DNA of 64,000 nt from Alphaproteobacteria bacterium UBA1301 (GTDB lineage Bacteria > Pseudomonadota > Alphaproteobacteria > Micropepsales > Micropepsaceae). The translations under genes were made by a program, and so were the position numbers. This document shows, in pieces, positions 51,008-59,740 of this stretch (positions are counted from its first letter, which is position 1; the number at the start of each line of letters is the position of its first letter). The notes below the pieces were generated by a model. It saw only the letters and a list, made by a program, of their open reading frames with translations, ran no database searches and was not told the DNA's origin. Where the stretch lies: contig DBUB01000002.1 in the NCBI GenBank assembly GCA_002307725.1, positions 333,824 through 397,823 of the forward strand, given 5' to 3'.

Positions 51008-51378
51008 CGTATTTCCTCCCCGGCGCCGGTGTTTGTACGTCCCCTGCTTTCACCGACTGCGGGTGGAGATTGGTCCGTAAACTCTTAAGGTCAGGTAATA
51101 GTAAATGGCGCCTACAAGTGCGGTTCAGAGCCTCGGCGCAACGTCAGGTTTACATGGCAAATCAGGCGCATAGCCGGTTAATCCGGCGCTCCGGAGAACC
51201 GCTTCAGCAATCGACTGGAACTGCTCCAGGAATTGGCTTCGTTGTGCTTTTGAGAGGCAGCCACAACACCCGCAATAGTAGGTGCCGTAGGGGCGCTGGC
51301 CCGCGACAATCCACCACACTTTGTCTCGAATCCGATTTTGGGGGGCAAAAGGCGACCGAAGCCCGCACGCCGTAACGA
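51008..51378. other. intergenic region with one doubtful small frame
   Basis: The region between the chemoreceptor start and the trcR terminator. A minus-strand frame 51125-51319 (64 aa, GTG start) contains a Cys-rich YYCGCCGC stretch and protein-like composition but no ribosome site, so I do not call it a gene. No repeat or RNA gene seen. Confidence 0.4.
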
Positions 51379-51406
51379 AAAACGGCCGGAGCGACCCGGC
51401 CGTTTT
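51379..51406. terminator. bidirectional terminator downstream of trcR
   Basis: Perfect 11-bp stem AAAACGGCCGG/CCGGCCGTTTT with a 6-nt loop; T-runs flank it on both strands. It lies 4 bp beyond the trcR stop. Confidence 0.85.
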
Positions 51407-51409
51407 GTT

Positions 51410-52102
51410 TCAAGCTTCGCCGTCTTCTGGCGGCAGTTCGGTTGGTTCTTCGGCCGGTTCCTCCACCGGCGCTTCGGCTGCCGGAATAAGCTGCGAGGTG
51501 CCCGGGCCGTCGTTCAGCGGCAGAATGGTGGTGCCCGCCTTGGCGGCGCGTTTTTCGGCCCGTATACGTTTGACCTCGGCGCGGCTGACCGCCAGGTCGA
51601 GTTCGAGCTGGCTGCACAGGCCCAGGGTCACCGGATCGACCGCTTTAATGTTGGTGGCGTTCCAGTGCGAGCGCTCGCGGATTTTCTGAATGGTCGCCTT
51701 GGTGGTGCCAATCAGCTTGATGATATCGGCGTCGGGCATTTCGGGATGGTTGCGCAGGATCCAATAGACCGCATCGGGCTTGTCCTGGCGCTTGGAGACC
51801 GGGGTGTAGCGCGGCGCCTTCTTCTGCTTGACGATCGGCATCTTGTGCTTGGGCGGCGCCATCTTGAGGCGGAGCTTGGGGTTCTTTTCGGCCTCTTCGA
51901 TCTGTTCGCGGGTAAGCTGACCGGCCGAGACCGGGTCCATGCCCTTGATGCCTTTGGCGACGTCCTCGTCGGCGATGCCCTTCACTTCGAGCGGGTGCAG
52001 GCCGCAGAAATCGGCGACTTGCTCGAAGGTGAGCGAGGTATTGTCCACCAGCCAAACGGCGGTGGCTTTGGGCATCAGAGGCTTCTGCGTTTCGGCGACC
52101 AT
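51410..52102 (-). CDS. DUF1013 protein, cell-cycle regulator TrcR type
   Basis: 230 residues. The DUF1013 family is recognised from LMPKATAVWLVDNTSLTFEQVADFCGLHPLEVKGIADEDVA and the second HTH-like segment KPDAVYWILRNHPEMPDADIIKLIGTTKATIQKIRERSHWN. Databases name this family TrcR, a cell-cycle transcriptional regulator restricted to alphaproteobacteria. Two helix-turn-helix-like units suggest nucleic-acid or RNA-polymerase binding. The C-terminal 40 residues are Pro/Glu-rich. Naming by family; no direct evidence here. Confidence 0.85.
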   Translation of the reverse strand: MVAETQKPLMPKATAVWLVDNTSLTFEQVADFCGLHPLEVKGIADEDVAKGIKGMDPVSAGQLTREQIEEAEKNPKLRLKMAPPKHKMPIVKQKKAPRYTPVSKRQDKPDAVYWILRNHPEMPDADIIKLIGTTKATIQKIRERSHWNATNIKAVDPVTLGLCSQLELDLAVSRAEVKRIRAEKRAAKAGTTILPLNDGPGTSQLIPAAEAPVEEPAEEPTELPPEDGEA

Positions 52103-52351
52103 GAAAAATTTCTCCCTTTGCCGGGGAAGGTCGTCAACCCTCCACCCGACCTCGTAAAGCTCAAGCTTTCGAGGAATAGCGAAGGTTGTAGCCGGGCCGG
52201 GCCCGGAAGGGAAGGATTTTCACCCGCCCGCCAACCCCTTTTGCGCTCCTGGCGCGATTAACGGACTAGAATAGGGCGGCAAGAGGGGTTTCATGCCGGC
52301 GGTCACGATCCGTATACCGCCGAAAGCCCCCGCTGATCTGGATTTCGACCA

Positions 52352-53326
52352 CTAGGCCGTCAGCAAAATCTTCCCGAAATGGCCGCCAGACGCCATCAGG
52401 GCATGGGCGGCGCCTGCTTCGGCAATTGGAAAAGTGGAGTCGATCACCGGTTTGAGGGCGCCGGTTGCGATCAGCGGCCACACGGTTTTGAGCAGCGCAT
52501 CGCGGATGGCGCGTTTTTCGTCCAGCGTCCGGCCGCGCAAGGTGGTCGCTGCGAAGGTGAGGCGCTTGGCAAGCATCGGCGCGAAGTTCACCGTTGCCGT
52601 GGTGCCTTTCTGAAATGCGATGTTGACGATCCGCCCCTTTAGCGCGGCGGCGTCGAAGTTCTTGCCGATATAATCGCCGCCCACCATGTCGAGGATCACA
52701 TCGGCGCCGCGACCCTCGGTGACGTCCAGCACTTCTTCGACGAAATCCTCCGTATGATGATCAATGGCGAGGCTGGCACCGAGCCGCTCGCAAGCCTCGC
52801 AGCGCTTCGCCCCGCCTGCGGTCGTCAGCACTTTCGCCCCCAGGGCCTTGGCGAGTTGGATCGCAGTGGTGCCGATGCCGCTGGAGCCGCCGTGAATCAG
52901 CACCGTCTCGCCGGTCTTGAGTGCTGCCGAATCGATCAGATTGGTCCAGGCCGTAAACAGGGCTTCCGGCAGTCCCGCCGCGTCTGCTAGCCCGACGCCC
53001 GCGGGAACCGGAAGGGCGCAAGCCTCGTCGGCCAGCACATAGTCCGCATACCCCCCACCGGTCAGAAGCGCGCAAACCGGCGCCCCGGCGGCGAACGGCG
53101 CACCGGCGCCAGCCTCTGCCACCGTGCCGGAAACTTCCAGGCCGAGTGTTAACGGCGCGCCGGGCGGCGGGGGATACTTTCCTTGGGCCTGCAACAGATC
53201 GGCGCGGTTGACGCCGGCGGCGGCAACTTTGATCAACAGCTGATGCGGCCCAGGTTCCGGCGTTTCGATGTCTGTGAGCTGAAGCTTGTAGTCGGGACCA
53301 GGGTTTATGATCGAGATGGCACGCAT
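52352..53326 (-). CDS. NADPH:quinone oxidoreductase, zinc-free MDR (PIG3-like)
   Basis: 324 residues. GroES-like N-terminal domain with GVNRADLLQAQGKYPPPPGAP, NADPH-binding GGSSGIGTTAIQLAKALGAKV, and the C-terminal GGHFGKILL. No zinc ligands are present, as in TP53I3/quinone oxidoreductases. Start ATG 53326 fits the domain; the frame continues open further upstream without a domain or SD. Reduces quinones or enals with NADPH. Confidence 0.9.
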   Translation of the reverse strand: MRAISIINPGPDYKLQLTDIETPEPGPHQLLIKVAAAGVNRADLLQAQGKYPPPPGAPLTLGLEVSGTVAEAGAGAPFAAGAPVCALLTGGGYADYVLADEACALPVPAGVGLADAAGLPEALFTAWTNLIDSAALKTGETVLIHGGSSGIGTTAIQLAKALGAKVLTTAGGAKRCEACERLGASLAIDHHTEDFVEEVLDVTEGRGADVILDMVGGDYIGKNFDAAALKGRIVNIAFQKGTTATVNFAPMLAKRLTFAATTLRGRTLDEKRAIRDALLKTVWPLIATGALKPVIDSTFPIAEAGAAHALMASGGHFGKILLTA

Positions 53327-53440
53327 CGGAAGCCTCTTGGTATCGCACAACAAACCCGCGGTGGACTGTTCCAGTTGCGCTCTTGCAGCACAGCGTTTGC
53401 TTGCTAAAACTAACAGCGTTCGAGAAGGACGCAAACTGCC

Positions 53441-53638
53441 ATGGCGATCGATCCCGAAGAGCTGTTGCCGCGCAAAAAGGCCTCCGAAATCGTGCTCGGC
53501 GAAGACCTTTCGGCGATGTCGGAATTCGAGCTCGATACCCGCATTGGCAGACTGGAAGGCGAAATCGCCCGCTGCCGCGAAGCCATCACCCATCGCCGGG
53601 CGACAAAAAACGCCGCGGATGCGTTCTTCAAACGGTGA
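53441..53638 (+). CDS. DUF1192 protein
   Basis: 65 residues. The DUF1192 pattern is 'LSAMSEFELDTRIGRLEGEIARCREAITHRRATKNAADAFFKR', a coiled-coil-like helix. Function unknown; the family is confined to alphaproteobacteria. ATG preceded by GAGAAGGACGC. Divergent from the quinone oxidoreductase. Confidence 0.88.
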   Translation: MAIDPEELLPRKKASEIVLGEDLSAMSEFELDTRIGRLEGEIARCREAITHRRATKNAADAFFKR

Positions 53639-53836
53639 TGTTGGCGCTGCGTTTTGCTCGCATCCGCGACAACACAATCCTTAACGGGATCATCATCATT
53701 AATATCGACAGCTATGCGTTGCCGCGCTGCCACCGGCTATAGTGTTAACTGGCGGAATGAGGCATCACCCATCTTGCACGACGCCCGTGACTTGATAGCT
53801 TGTACGCGTGTTGCGTGATGGGAGCGGGGCGTACCG

Positions 53837-54346
53837 ATGAACACTCTTGAGGATGATACCATTCGCGATTTCACGCTGCAGTCGTTCACCGGCTCGGCAT
53901 TGTTCCAGCACACCTTCGATGAAGGCATGAGTTTGGTCGAAGAGACCGCGCGCTACCTCGATGGACCGGGGCGCGAAGAACAGCGTCATCTGCCGCGCAA
54001 GACTGCGATGCTCTACGCCGGTGAATCCATGCGCGTGACCACGCGCCTGATGCAGGCGGCCTCGTGGCTGCTGGTGCAGCGCGCGGTGTACGAAGGCGAC
54101 ATGAAGGTCGAGGACGCCCAGAGCGAACGTTATCGTCTCGGCTCGAAGGAAATCTGCTTCGGCGGCGGTCCGGTCGACGGCCTCGAGGCGCTGCCCGAGA
54201 AGCTGCAGGATCTGCTCGCGCGCAGCGACGAACTTTACCGCCGTATCGCACGTCTCGACGACGTCTTGTTCGGCAAGGCCGAAGTCCCCGCCGGTGCGCG
54301 CGGCGCGCAGGCGATGCTGGAACAGGCGTTCTCAGGGCAACAGTAA
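53837..54346 (+). CDS. rcdA: RcdA-type regulator of CtrA degradation (DUF1465)
   Basis: 169 residues, three-helix-bundle family. Diagnostic parts: FDEGMSLVEETARYLDGPGREEQR, YAGESMRVTTRLMQAASWLLVQRAVYEGDM and LPEKLQDLLARSDELYRRIARLD. RcdA is an adaptor that helps CpdR and PopA deliver CtrA to ClpXP in Caulobacter. ctrA and cckA are both in the window. The disordered C-terminus after residue 145 also fits RcdA. Followed by a heptamer repeat and the rpmE terminator. Confidence 0.88.
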   Translation: MNTLEDDTIRDFTLQSFTGSALFQHTFDEGMSLVEETARYLDGPGREEQRHLPRKTAMLYAGESMRVTTRLMQAASWLLVQRAVYEGDMKVEDAQSERYRLGSKEICFGGGPVDGLEALPEKLQDLLARSDELYRRIARLDDVLFGKAEVPAGARGAQAMLEQAFSGQQ

Positions 54347-54349
54347 AAA

Positions 54350-54436
54350 GCGAAGTGCGAAGTGGGACAAGCGCCCTGTTGCGGCTGTTCGCGCATACCA
54401 AAAAGGGGACCTTTCGGTCCCCTATTCGCTACTCGC
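54350..54436. repeat. heptamer-built intergenic repeat, copy 1
   Basis: Left arm GCGAAGTGCGAAGTGGG (54350-54366), right arm CTATTCGCTACTCGC (54422-54436), with the rpmE terminator inside. Both arms are built from GCGA(A/G)(T/G)(A/T)-type heptamers also found in the repeat at 61768. Begins 4 bp after rcdA. Confidence 0.55.
54400..54422 (-). terminator. Rho-independent terminator of rpmE
   Basis: Perfect 7-bp stem GGGGACC/GGTCCCC with a 4-nt loop; on the minus strand it is followed by TTTTT. It lies 20 bp after the rpmE stop and may also stop rcdA transcripts. Confidence 0.8.
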
Positions 54437-54441
54437 GAAAT

Positions 54442-54666
54442 TTACGACTTCACGAAACTGCCGAACTTCTTGTTGAAGCGGGTCAGACGGCCGCCGCGGT
54501 CGAGCAATTGCTGCTGGCCGCCGGTCCAGGCCGGATGGGTGGAGGGGTCGATGTCGAGGGTCAGCTTCTGGTCGGTCGTGCCCCAGGTCGTGCGCGTGCG
54601 ATAGGTCGTGCCGTTGTTCAATTGCACGTTGACGAAATGGTAATTGGGGTGGATGCCCTTTTTCAT
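54442..54666 (-). CDS. rpmE: 50S ribosomal protein L31
   Basis: 74 residues starting MKKGIHPNYHFVNV, the L31 start, and containing TRTTWG and GGRLTRFNKKFG. No Cys, so it is the zinc-free form. ATG 54666 has AAGAAGGCC before it. Divergent from the ABC exporter gene, a layout common in alphaproteobacteria. Confidence 0.96.
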   Translation of the reverse strand: MKKGIHPNYHFVNVQLNNGTTYRTRTTWGTTDQKLTLDIDPSTHPAWTGGQQQLLDRGGRLTRFNKKFGSFVKS

Positions 54667-54809
54667 AGCTGACGGCCTTCTTTCGTCCAAAGAGGCGGGG
54701 CTTATAGGAGATCGGCCCCAGCCATGCAAGCGGCGCCCGCCAGTGCGGCGCGCGGTTTAAACCTCGGCAACACACCCTATATTGGGAGTTCACCTTAGGG
54801 GCCCCAGCT

Positions 54810-56654
54810 ATGGCGCAATCAGGCGCGGAATACGCCGAACAGGTGCAATACGTCGCACAAAGCCGGGCCAAAGGGCGTTCCCTCAAGCCTTTGAAGGCGC
54901 TGGTTCCTTTCCTGAAGCCCTATCGCGGGCGGATCGGGCTGGCGATGCTCGCCCTGTTAACCTCGTCGGCCGCCACTCTGGTTCTCCCGGCCGTCTTGCG
55001 CGGACTGATCGACAAGGGCTTCTCGGCCGCCCAGATCGCCGCCGTTTCCCACTATTTTCTGCTGTTTCTTGGCGCCGCGGCGGTGCTCGGGGCGGCGACG
55101 GCGACCCGCTATTACTTCGTCACCTGGATCGGCGAGCGGGTCATTGCCGATTTGCGCAAAGCCGTGTTCGACCATGTGCTCGACCTGACCCCGGCGTTTT
55201 TCGAGGTGACGCGCACCGGCGAGGTGCTGTCGCGGCTTTCCGCTGATACCACCCTGATCCAGACGGTGGTGGGCTCGTCCGCCTCGGTCGCTTTGCGCAA
55301 TGTGGTGATGTTTATCGGCGGTCTTGCCTTGATGTTCGTCACCGACATCAAGCTCACCACTCTGGTCATCCTGGCGGTGGTGCTGGTGGTGATCCCGCTG
55401 ATCCTGTTCGGCCGCTGGGTGCGCACCTTGAGCCGCCAGAGCCAGGACCGCATTGCCGACACCTCTGCCCACGCGGGCGAGACCCTGAACGCGGTCGCCA
55501 CCGTGCAGGCCTTTACCCGCGAGGATTACGAGCGCACCCGCTACGCCGATGCCGTGGAAGATTCCTTCGCCATCGCGGTGCGGCGCACCTATGCCCGCGC
55601 CGGCATGACCGCCGCGGCGATCTTCGGCATCTTCGGTTGCATCGCCGCCGTCGGCTGGGTGGGGGCGCAGAGCGTGATTCATGGCGCCGGTGGTCCGCCG
55701 GGTTTGTTTGCCCATGCCATCAGCGTTGGCCAATTGGTGCAGTTCATCTTTTACGCCCTGTTGGTGGCAGGCGGCGTCGGGGCGATCAGCGAAACCTGGG
55801 GCGATCTGCAGCGCGCCGCTGGGGCGTCTGAGCGCTTGGTCGAACTTCTCACCGTGCCGCCGGCGATTACCGCACCGCGCCATCCCCAACCTTTGCCGGT
55901 CCCGGCCCATGGTGCGGTGCGCTTCGAAAATGTCGAATTCCGCTATCCCACGCGGCCCGATAGCGCTGCGTTGAACGGCTTCTCGCTCGCCGTCGATCCC
56001 GGGGAGGCGGTGGCGCTGGTCGGCCCTTCGGGCGCCGGCAAATCGACCGTGTTTCAGCTTCTCTTGCGCTTTTATGCGGCGCAGCAGGGCCGGATTTCGT
56101 TCGACGGCGTCGATATTGCCGCGGCCGATCCGCGAGCGGTGCGGCGCGCCATTGCGATGGTCGCCCAGGATCCGGTGATCTTCTCCGGCTCGATCGCCGA
56201 CAACATCCGCTACGGCCGTCCCGAAGCGAGTGATGACGAGGTGCGCGCCAGCGCCGACGGGGCCGCCGCGCTCGAATTTGTCGAGAAATTGCCCGACGGC
56301 TTTGCCACCCTTCTCGGCGAACGCGGTGTGACGCTGTCGGGCGGCCAGCGCCAGCGCCTGGCGATTGCCCGCGCCATGCTGCGCAACGCCCCGCTGCTCC
56401 TGCTCGATGAAGCCACCAGTGCCCTCGATGCCGAGAACGAACGCCTGGTGCAACACGGCCTCGCCAATCTGATGGAGGGGCGCACCACCCTGGTCATCGC
56501 GCATCGCCTCGCCACCATCCAGCGCCTGAAGCGCATTGTGGTGATGGATCAGGGCCGGGTGGTGGATCAGGGCAGCCACGACGCCCTTGTGGCCAAAGGC
56601 GGACTTTACGCGCGGCTGGCCAGCTTGCAGTTTTCGGGGGCAAGAGGGGAATGA
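54810..56654 (+). CDS. ABC exporter, fused TM and ATPase (MsbA/ABCB-like)
   Basis: 614 residues forming a homodimeric half-transporter. Six TM helices (about 30-330), then the nucleotide-binding domain: Walker A GPSGAGKST, Q-loop MVAQDPVIFSGSI, signature LSGGQRQRL, Walker B LLLLDEATSALD, H-loop AHRLATI. The TM region resembles the ABCB lipid/multidrug group. Its substrate is open. The stop overlaps the next start (ATGA). Confidence 0.93.
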   Translation: MAQSGAEYAEQVQYVAQSRAKGRSLKPLKALVPFLKPYRGRIGLAMLALLTSSAATLVLPAVLRGLIDKGFSAAQIAAVSHYFLLFLGAAAVLGAATATRYYFVTWIGERVIADLRKAVFDHVLDLTPAFFEVTRTGEVLSRLSADTTLIQTVVGSSASVALRNVVMFIGGLALMFVTDIKLTTLVILAVVLVVIPLILFGRWVRTLSRQSQDRIADTSAHAGETLNAVATVQAFTREDYERTRYADAVEDSFAIAVRRTYARAGMTAAAIFGIFGCIAAVGWVGAQSVIHGAGGPPGLFAHAISVGQLVQFIFYALLVAGGVGAISETWGDLQRAAGASERLVELLTVPPAITAPRHPQPLPVPAHGAVRFENVEFRYPTRPDSAALNGFSLAVDPGEAVALVGPSGAGKSTVFQLLLRFYAAQQGRISFDGVDIAAADPRAVRRAIAMVAQDPVIFSGSIADNIRYGRPEASDDEVRASADGAAALEFVEKLPDGFATLLGERGVTLSGGQRQRLAIARAMLRNAPLLLLDEATSALDAENERLVQHGLANLMEGRTTLVIAHRLATIQRLKRIVVMDQGRVVDQGSHDALVAKGGLYARLASLQFSGARGE

Positions 56655-57622
56655 GGATGCGCAAAAATCCGTGGCGCCGCATTGCCGTCACCGTCTCGGC
56701 GATGCTGGTCGTACTGCTGCTGGCGGCGAGCTTCCGCTATGTGCAGAGCCGCGGCTTTTTCGCATCCGTCGAGGATAAGACACCCGCCGCCTGTCATGCG
56801 GTGGCGAAGATCGCGGGCGTGAGCGCGATCGCGCCGGATCTGCGCGATGATGTTGTGTATATCGCAACGCGCCAGGGCGAGGTCTACGCCTATCTCAACG
56901 GTGTCGTGGTCAAATTTTCCGGTGTGCCGAAAGATTTTCACCCGCTTGCGCTGTCGGTCAACCACCCCGCACACGATACTTCCCGGCTGTTTGCTGTTTT
57001 TGCGCACGGTGACGGCACCTATGCGATGGCGACATTCGAAGTCGGGGCCGGAAAACTGATCGAAACCGGCCGTCTCACCACCGATCAGCTTACCGATCCG
57101 GCCGATTTGGTGGCCTCCGATCCGTTGCGCTTCTACCTCGTCAACCGCCATGGCAGTCGTAGCGGATTCGGCCGCTGGCTCGATGATGCATTTCTGATCC
57201 CGCGCGGTGAGGTGCTTTTTTTCGACGGCATGAAATTCATTCCCGTTGCCAACCGGCTGAATTCACCCAGCGGCGTTGCGGCGTCGCCGGATGGCGGTCA
57301 CTTGGTTGTTGCCGAGGAATTGCCGCGCACGCTGGCCAGCTTCAGCCGCAACGTGTTCTCCGGCGCGCTCGATAATGCCGAGCTCATCCGTCTGCCCGCC
57401 GCGCCGACCAAAATCTCGGTGGCGGGGGACGGCAGCTTGATCGTCACCGCATGGCCGAAGCGCGGGACTGGCGCGGTCTATCGCGTGCGCCTCGCCGATG
57501 GCGTGCCGCAACCGGCCGAGCTGCTCTATTCGACCAAAAGCGAAGAAATCACCGCCGCCGCCGAATCCAACGGCCATTTGCTGATCGGCTCCGAGAAACA
57601 GCTGCTCGATTGCAAGGAATAG
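56651..57622 (+). CDS. membrane-anchored beta-propeller protein (SMP-30/paraoxonase-like)
   Basis: 323 residues. A signal-anchor TM (about 9-28), then about five to six propeller blades. NSPSGVAASPDGGHLVVAEELPRTLASF and the NRHG and HPLALSV parts match arylesterase/paraoxonase or strictosidine-synthase-like calcium propellers. Lactonase activity is possible but unproven. Translationally coupled to the ABC exporter (ATGA). Confidence 0.78.
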   Translation: MRMRKNPWRRIAVTVSAMLVVLLLAASFRYVQSRGFFASVEDKTPAACHAVAKIAGVSAIAPDLRDDVVYIATRQGEVYAYLNGVVVKFSGVPKDFHPLALSVNHPAHDTSRLFAVFAHGDGTYAMATFEVGAGKLIETGRLTTDQLTDPADLVASDPLRFYLVNRHGSRSGFGRWLDDAFLIPRGEVLFFDGMKFIPVANRLNSPSGVAASPDGGHLVVAEELPRTLASFSRNVFSGALDNAELIRLPAAPTKISVAGDGSLIVTAWPKRGTGAVYRVRLADGVPQPAELLYSTKSEEITAAAESNGHLLIGSEKQLLDCKE

Positions 57623-57764
57623 CTGTCCGCTTTGTGGGGGTGTCGAAAGGTGCAGCATTTCGCGTGGGGGTGATTCTGCCGCCCCGTACGGCCCCGGTCG
57701 CTCGACAGCGATATGGCTTCACGGTATACATCCTATAGTTGCGATTCTGCTTGAGGGGGTTGGG

Positions 57765-58700
57765 ATGGCACATTTACGGTTGTATATTCGCCAAATTGGT
57801 TTGCTGTTCGGGATGTTGCTGCTTGCAGGATGTGCCTCATTCCGTGGCGCGCCAGAGCCGATCACGGCGGCCGATGCGATCGATCCTGCCGTCTGCCCCA
57901 GTAATGCTGACGTGCTAGCCTATTACCGGGCCGATGACGCCGCACGCAGCGGTCTAGCCCAGGACCAGTTCCGCGACTTCAAGATCAGCGCTTGCATCGC
58001 CGCGATAGACCTCAACTATGCCGCCTTTCTCAAGGAACTGCGGCGGCAACGGATCGGCACTACGCTTGGCGGCGACCTTGCCGTTCTGACACTTAGCGGC
58101 ATCGCCGCGGTGGCCAATGAAGGAACCGCTAATGCGTTGGCGGCGGCATCGGCGGGCGTGGTCGGGGCGCGAGTGGCGATCGATAAGGACCTCTACTTCG
58201 AGCAGACGCTGCCGGCGCTGGAATCGATCATAGCGGCGAACCGGGCCCAAGTTCTGCTCCAGATCCGTACCCGGCAGGGCGGCACGTCGCCATACACGCT
58301 GGCCGACGCGCGGATCGACATCCAGGCCTACCAGGAAGCCGGCAACGTCGACAACGCGATCAAGGGCCTCAATGGGATCGCCGCCAAGGCGGATAGCGAC
58401 GCCGCACAGAAGTTAGCGGCGTTCCGGGCCAAGCCGCTGGGAGAAGCCGTTGTCGACCACGCCTCGCGCATGACCGATTACATCGCCAAGCTGGTGGGCG
58501 CCAAGGATGGGGCAACAAAGCTAAAGGCATTGGCTGTCGCTTTCGCGATTGCCATAACGGACGGTCAGAGCGACCAGAAGATCGCCAACGCCATCAGTTC
58601 CGCCATCACCCACAGTGCCTATGACGGAACGCTCGACAAATCCTACGACAAAATCAAATCGGTCGATCCCGAAGCCGCCAAGGAGTTAGCACCCCGATGA
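57765..58700 (+). CDS. lipoprotein of unknown function
   Basis: 311 residues. Signal peptide with lipobox LLAGC (Cys23); residue +2 is Ala, so outer-membrane sorting is expected. The mature part is mostly alpha-helical and Ala-rich, with one Gly/Ala hydrophobic segment (about 99-130, LGGDLAVLTLSGIAAVANEG) that might touch a membrane. No family recognised. The stop overlaps the following 95-residue gene, suggesting a two-protein unit. Confidence 0.78.
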   Translation: MAHLRLYIRQIGLLFGMLLLAGCASFRGAPEPITAADAIDPAVCPSNADVLAYYRADDAARSGLAQDQFRDFKISACIAAIDLNYAAFLKELRRQRIGTTLGGDLAVLTLSGIAAVANEGTANALAAASAGVVGARVAIDKDLYFEQTLPALESIIAANRAQVLLQIRTRQGGTSPYTLADARIDIQAYQEAGNVDNAIKGLNGIAAKADSDAAQKLAAFRAKPLGEAVVDHASRMTDYIAKLVGAKDGATKLKALAVAFAIAITDGQSDQKIANAISSAITHSAYDGTLDKSYDKIKSVDPEAAKELAPR

Positions 58701-58984
58701 GCGATCCAGAAGTCTATTCCGTCGATAAAGCTGCGACCCTCGATGCAATCAATCAGGTGGTACGGCAGAATGAATCCATGCTCGGCGCGCTGATCGCCGT
58801 CGCCAATGACGGCACCCAAACGCTGTTGACCTTTGAACGCGATCCGCCAAAGCCGACTCAGAAGGCCCGTCTGCTGCTCACGGTTGGCGGCACGGCGGTG
58901 ATTCCGCCGGGCTCGGTGAAGGTGTGCGAGGGCACGGCGCTGATCACCGGGCAGAAAATTGACGTGGTCGCCGTGCGTCCCTGA
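58697..58984 (+). CDS. small partner protein of the lipoprotein, unknown function
   Basis: 95 residues, no signal peptide or TM helix; N-terminal helix (about 9-38) followed by beta-type sequence with a TLLTFERD and VGGTAVIPPG stretch. ATGA overlap with the lipoprotein stop gives tight coupling. Not recognised. A strong terminator follows 10 bp later. Confidence 0.7.
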   Translation: MSDPEVYSVDKAATLDAINQVVRQNESMLGALIAVANDGTQTLLTFERDPPKPTQKARLLLTVGGTAVIPPGSVKVCEGTALITGQKIDVVAVRP

Positions 58985-58993
58985 CGGCCCAAT

Positions 58994-59025
58994 AAAAAGG
59001 GCGCTTCACGCGAAGCGCCCTTTTT
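58994..59025. terminator. bidirectional Rho-independent terminator
   Basis: Perfect 14-bp stem AAAAAGGGCGCTTC/GAAGCGCCCTTTTT with an ACGC loop. It separates the convergent lipoprotein unit and ctrA. Confidence 0.95.
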
Positions 59026-59044
59026 CTGCCCCCTGGTATTTCGT

Positions 59045-59740
59045 TTACACCGCGATGGCTTCTTCGGTCGGATCGCGCAGCACATAGCCGCGGCCCCACA
59101 CGGTTTCGATGTAGTTGTCGCCGTTCGTAGCAGCGGCCAACTTCTTCCGGAGCTTGCAGATAAAGACGTCGATGATCTTCAGCTCGGGCTCGTCCATGCC
59201 GCCATAGAGGTGGTTGAGGAACATTTCCTTTGTCAAGGTCGTGCCCTTGCGTAAGGAGAGGAGTTCCAGCATCTGATATTCTTTGCCGGTCAAGTGGACG
59301 CGCTGGCCGTCGACTTCCACGGTTTTGGCGTCGAGATTGACGATCAGCTTGCCGGTGGTGATCACGCTCTGGCTGTGGCCCTTGGAGCGGCGCACCACGG
59401 CTTGAATGCGGGCGACCAGCTCGTCCTTATGGAACGGCTTGGTCATATAGTCGTCGGCGCCGAAGCCGAGGGCTTTTACCTTTGCTTCAACGATAGCGTT
59501 GCCGGACAGAATAAGCACCGGCGTTTGTACCTTGGCGACGCGAAGGCTCTTCAAGACCTCAAAGCCGCTCATATCGGGAAGCTGCAGGTCGAGTACGATG
59601 ATATCGTAGTCGTAGAGCTTGCCGAGGTCGATCCCCTCCTCGCCCAGATCCGTCGTGTAGACGTTGAAGCCCTCCGACCGCAGCATCAACTCGATGCTAC
59701 GTGCCATCGCGCTATCGTCTTCGATCAAGAGCACGCGCAT
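59045..59740 (-). CDS. ctrA: cell-cycle master response regulator CtrA
   Basis: 231 residues, same length as in Caulobacter. Receiver domain with acidic pocket IEDD, phosphorylated Asp51 (IIVLDLQLPD), Lys in MTKPFHKDEL; OmpR-type winged helix from about 125 (VHLTGKEYQMLELL, TLTKEMFLNHLYGG, NYIETVWGRGYVL). Binds TTAA-N7-TTAA. It ends in AIAV, unlike the Ala-Ala end of Caulobacter CtrA that is read by ClpXP. Upstream DNA is shared with fliI. Confidence 0.97.
   Translation of the reverse strand: MRVLLIEDDSAMARSIELMLRSEGFNVYTTDLGEEGIDLGKLYDYDIIVLDLQLPDMSGFEVLKSLRVAKVQTPVLILSGNAIVEAKVKALGFGADDYMTKPFHKDELVARIQAVVRRSKGHSQSVITTGKLIVNLDAKTVEVDGQRVHLTGKEYQMLELLSLRKGTTLTKEMFLNHLYGGMDEPELKIIDVFICKLRKKLAAATNGDNYIETVWGRGYVLRDPTEEAIAV

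Noticed and set aside
51125..51319. 64-residue Cys-containing minus-strand frame
   Set aside because: GTG start with no ribosome site and no recognisable family; kept only as a note in the intergenic entry.
54957..56579. 540-codon frame opposite the ABC exporter
   Set aside because: Antisense shadow of a well-supported gene; Gly/His/Arg-rich with no motif.
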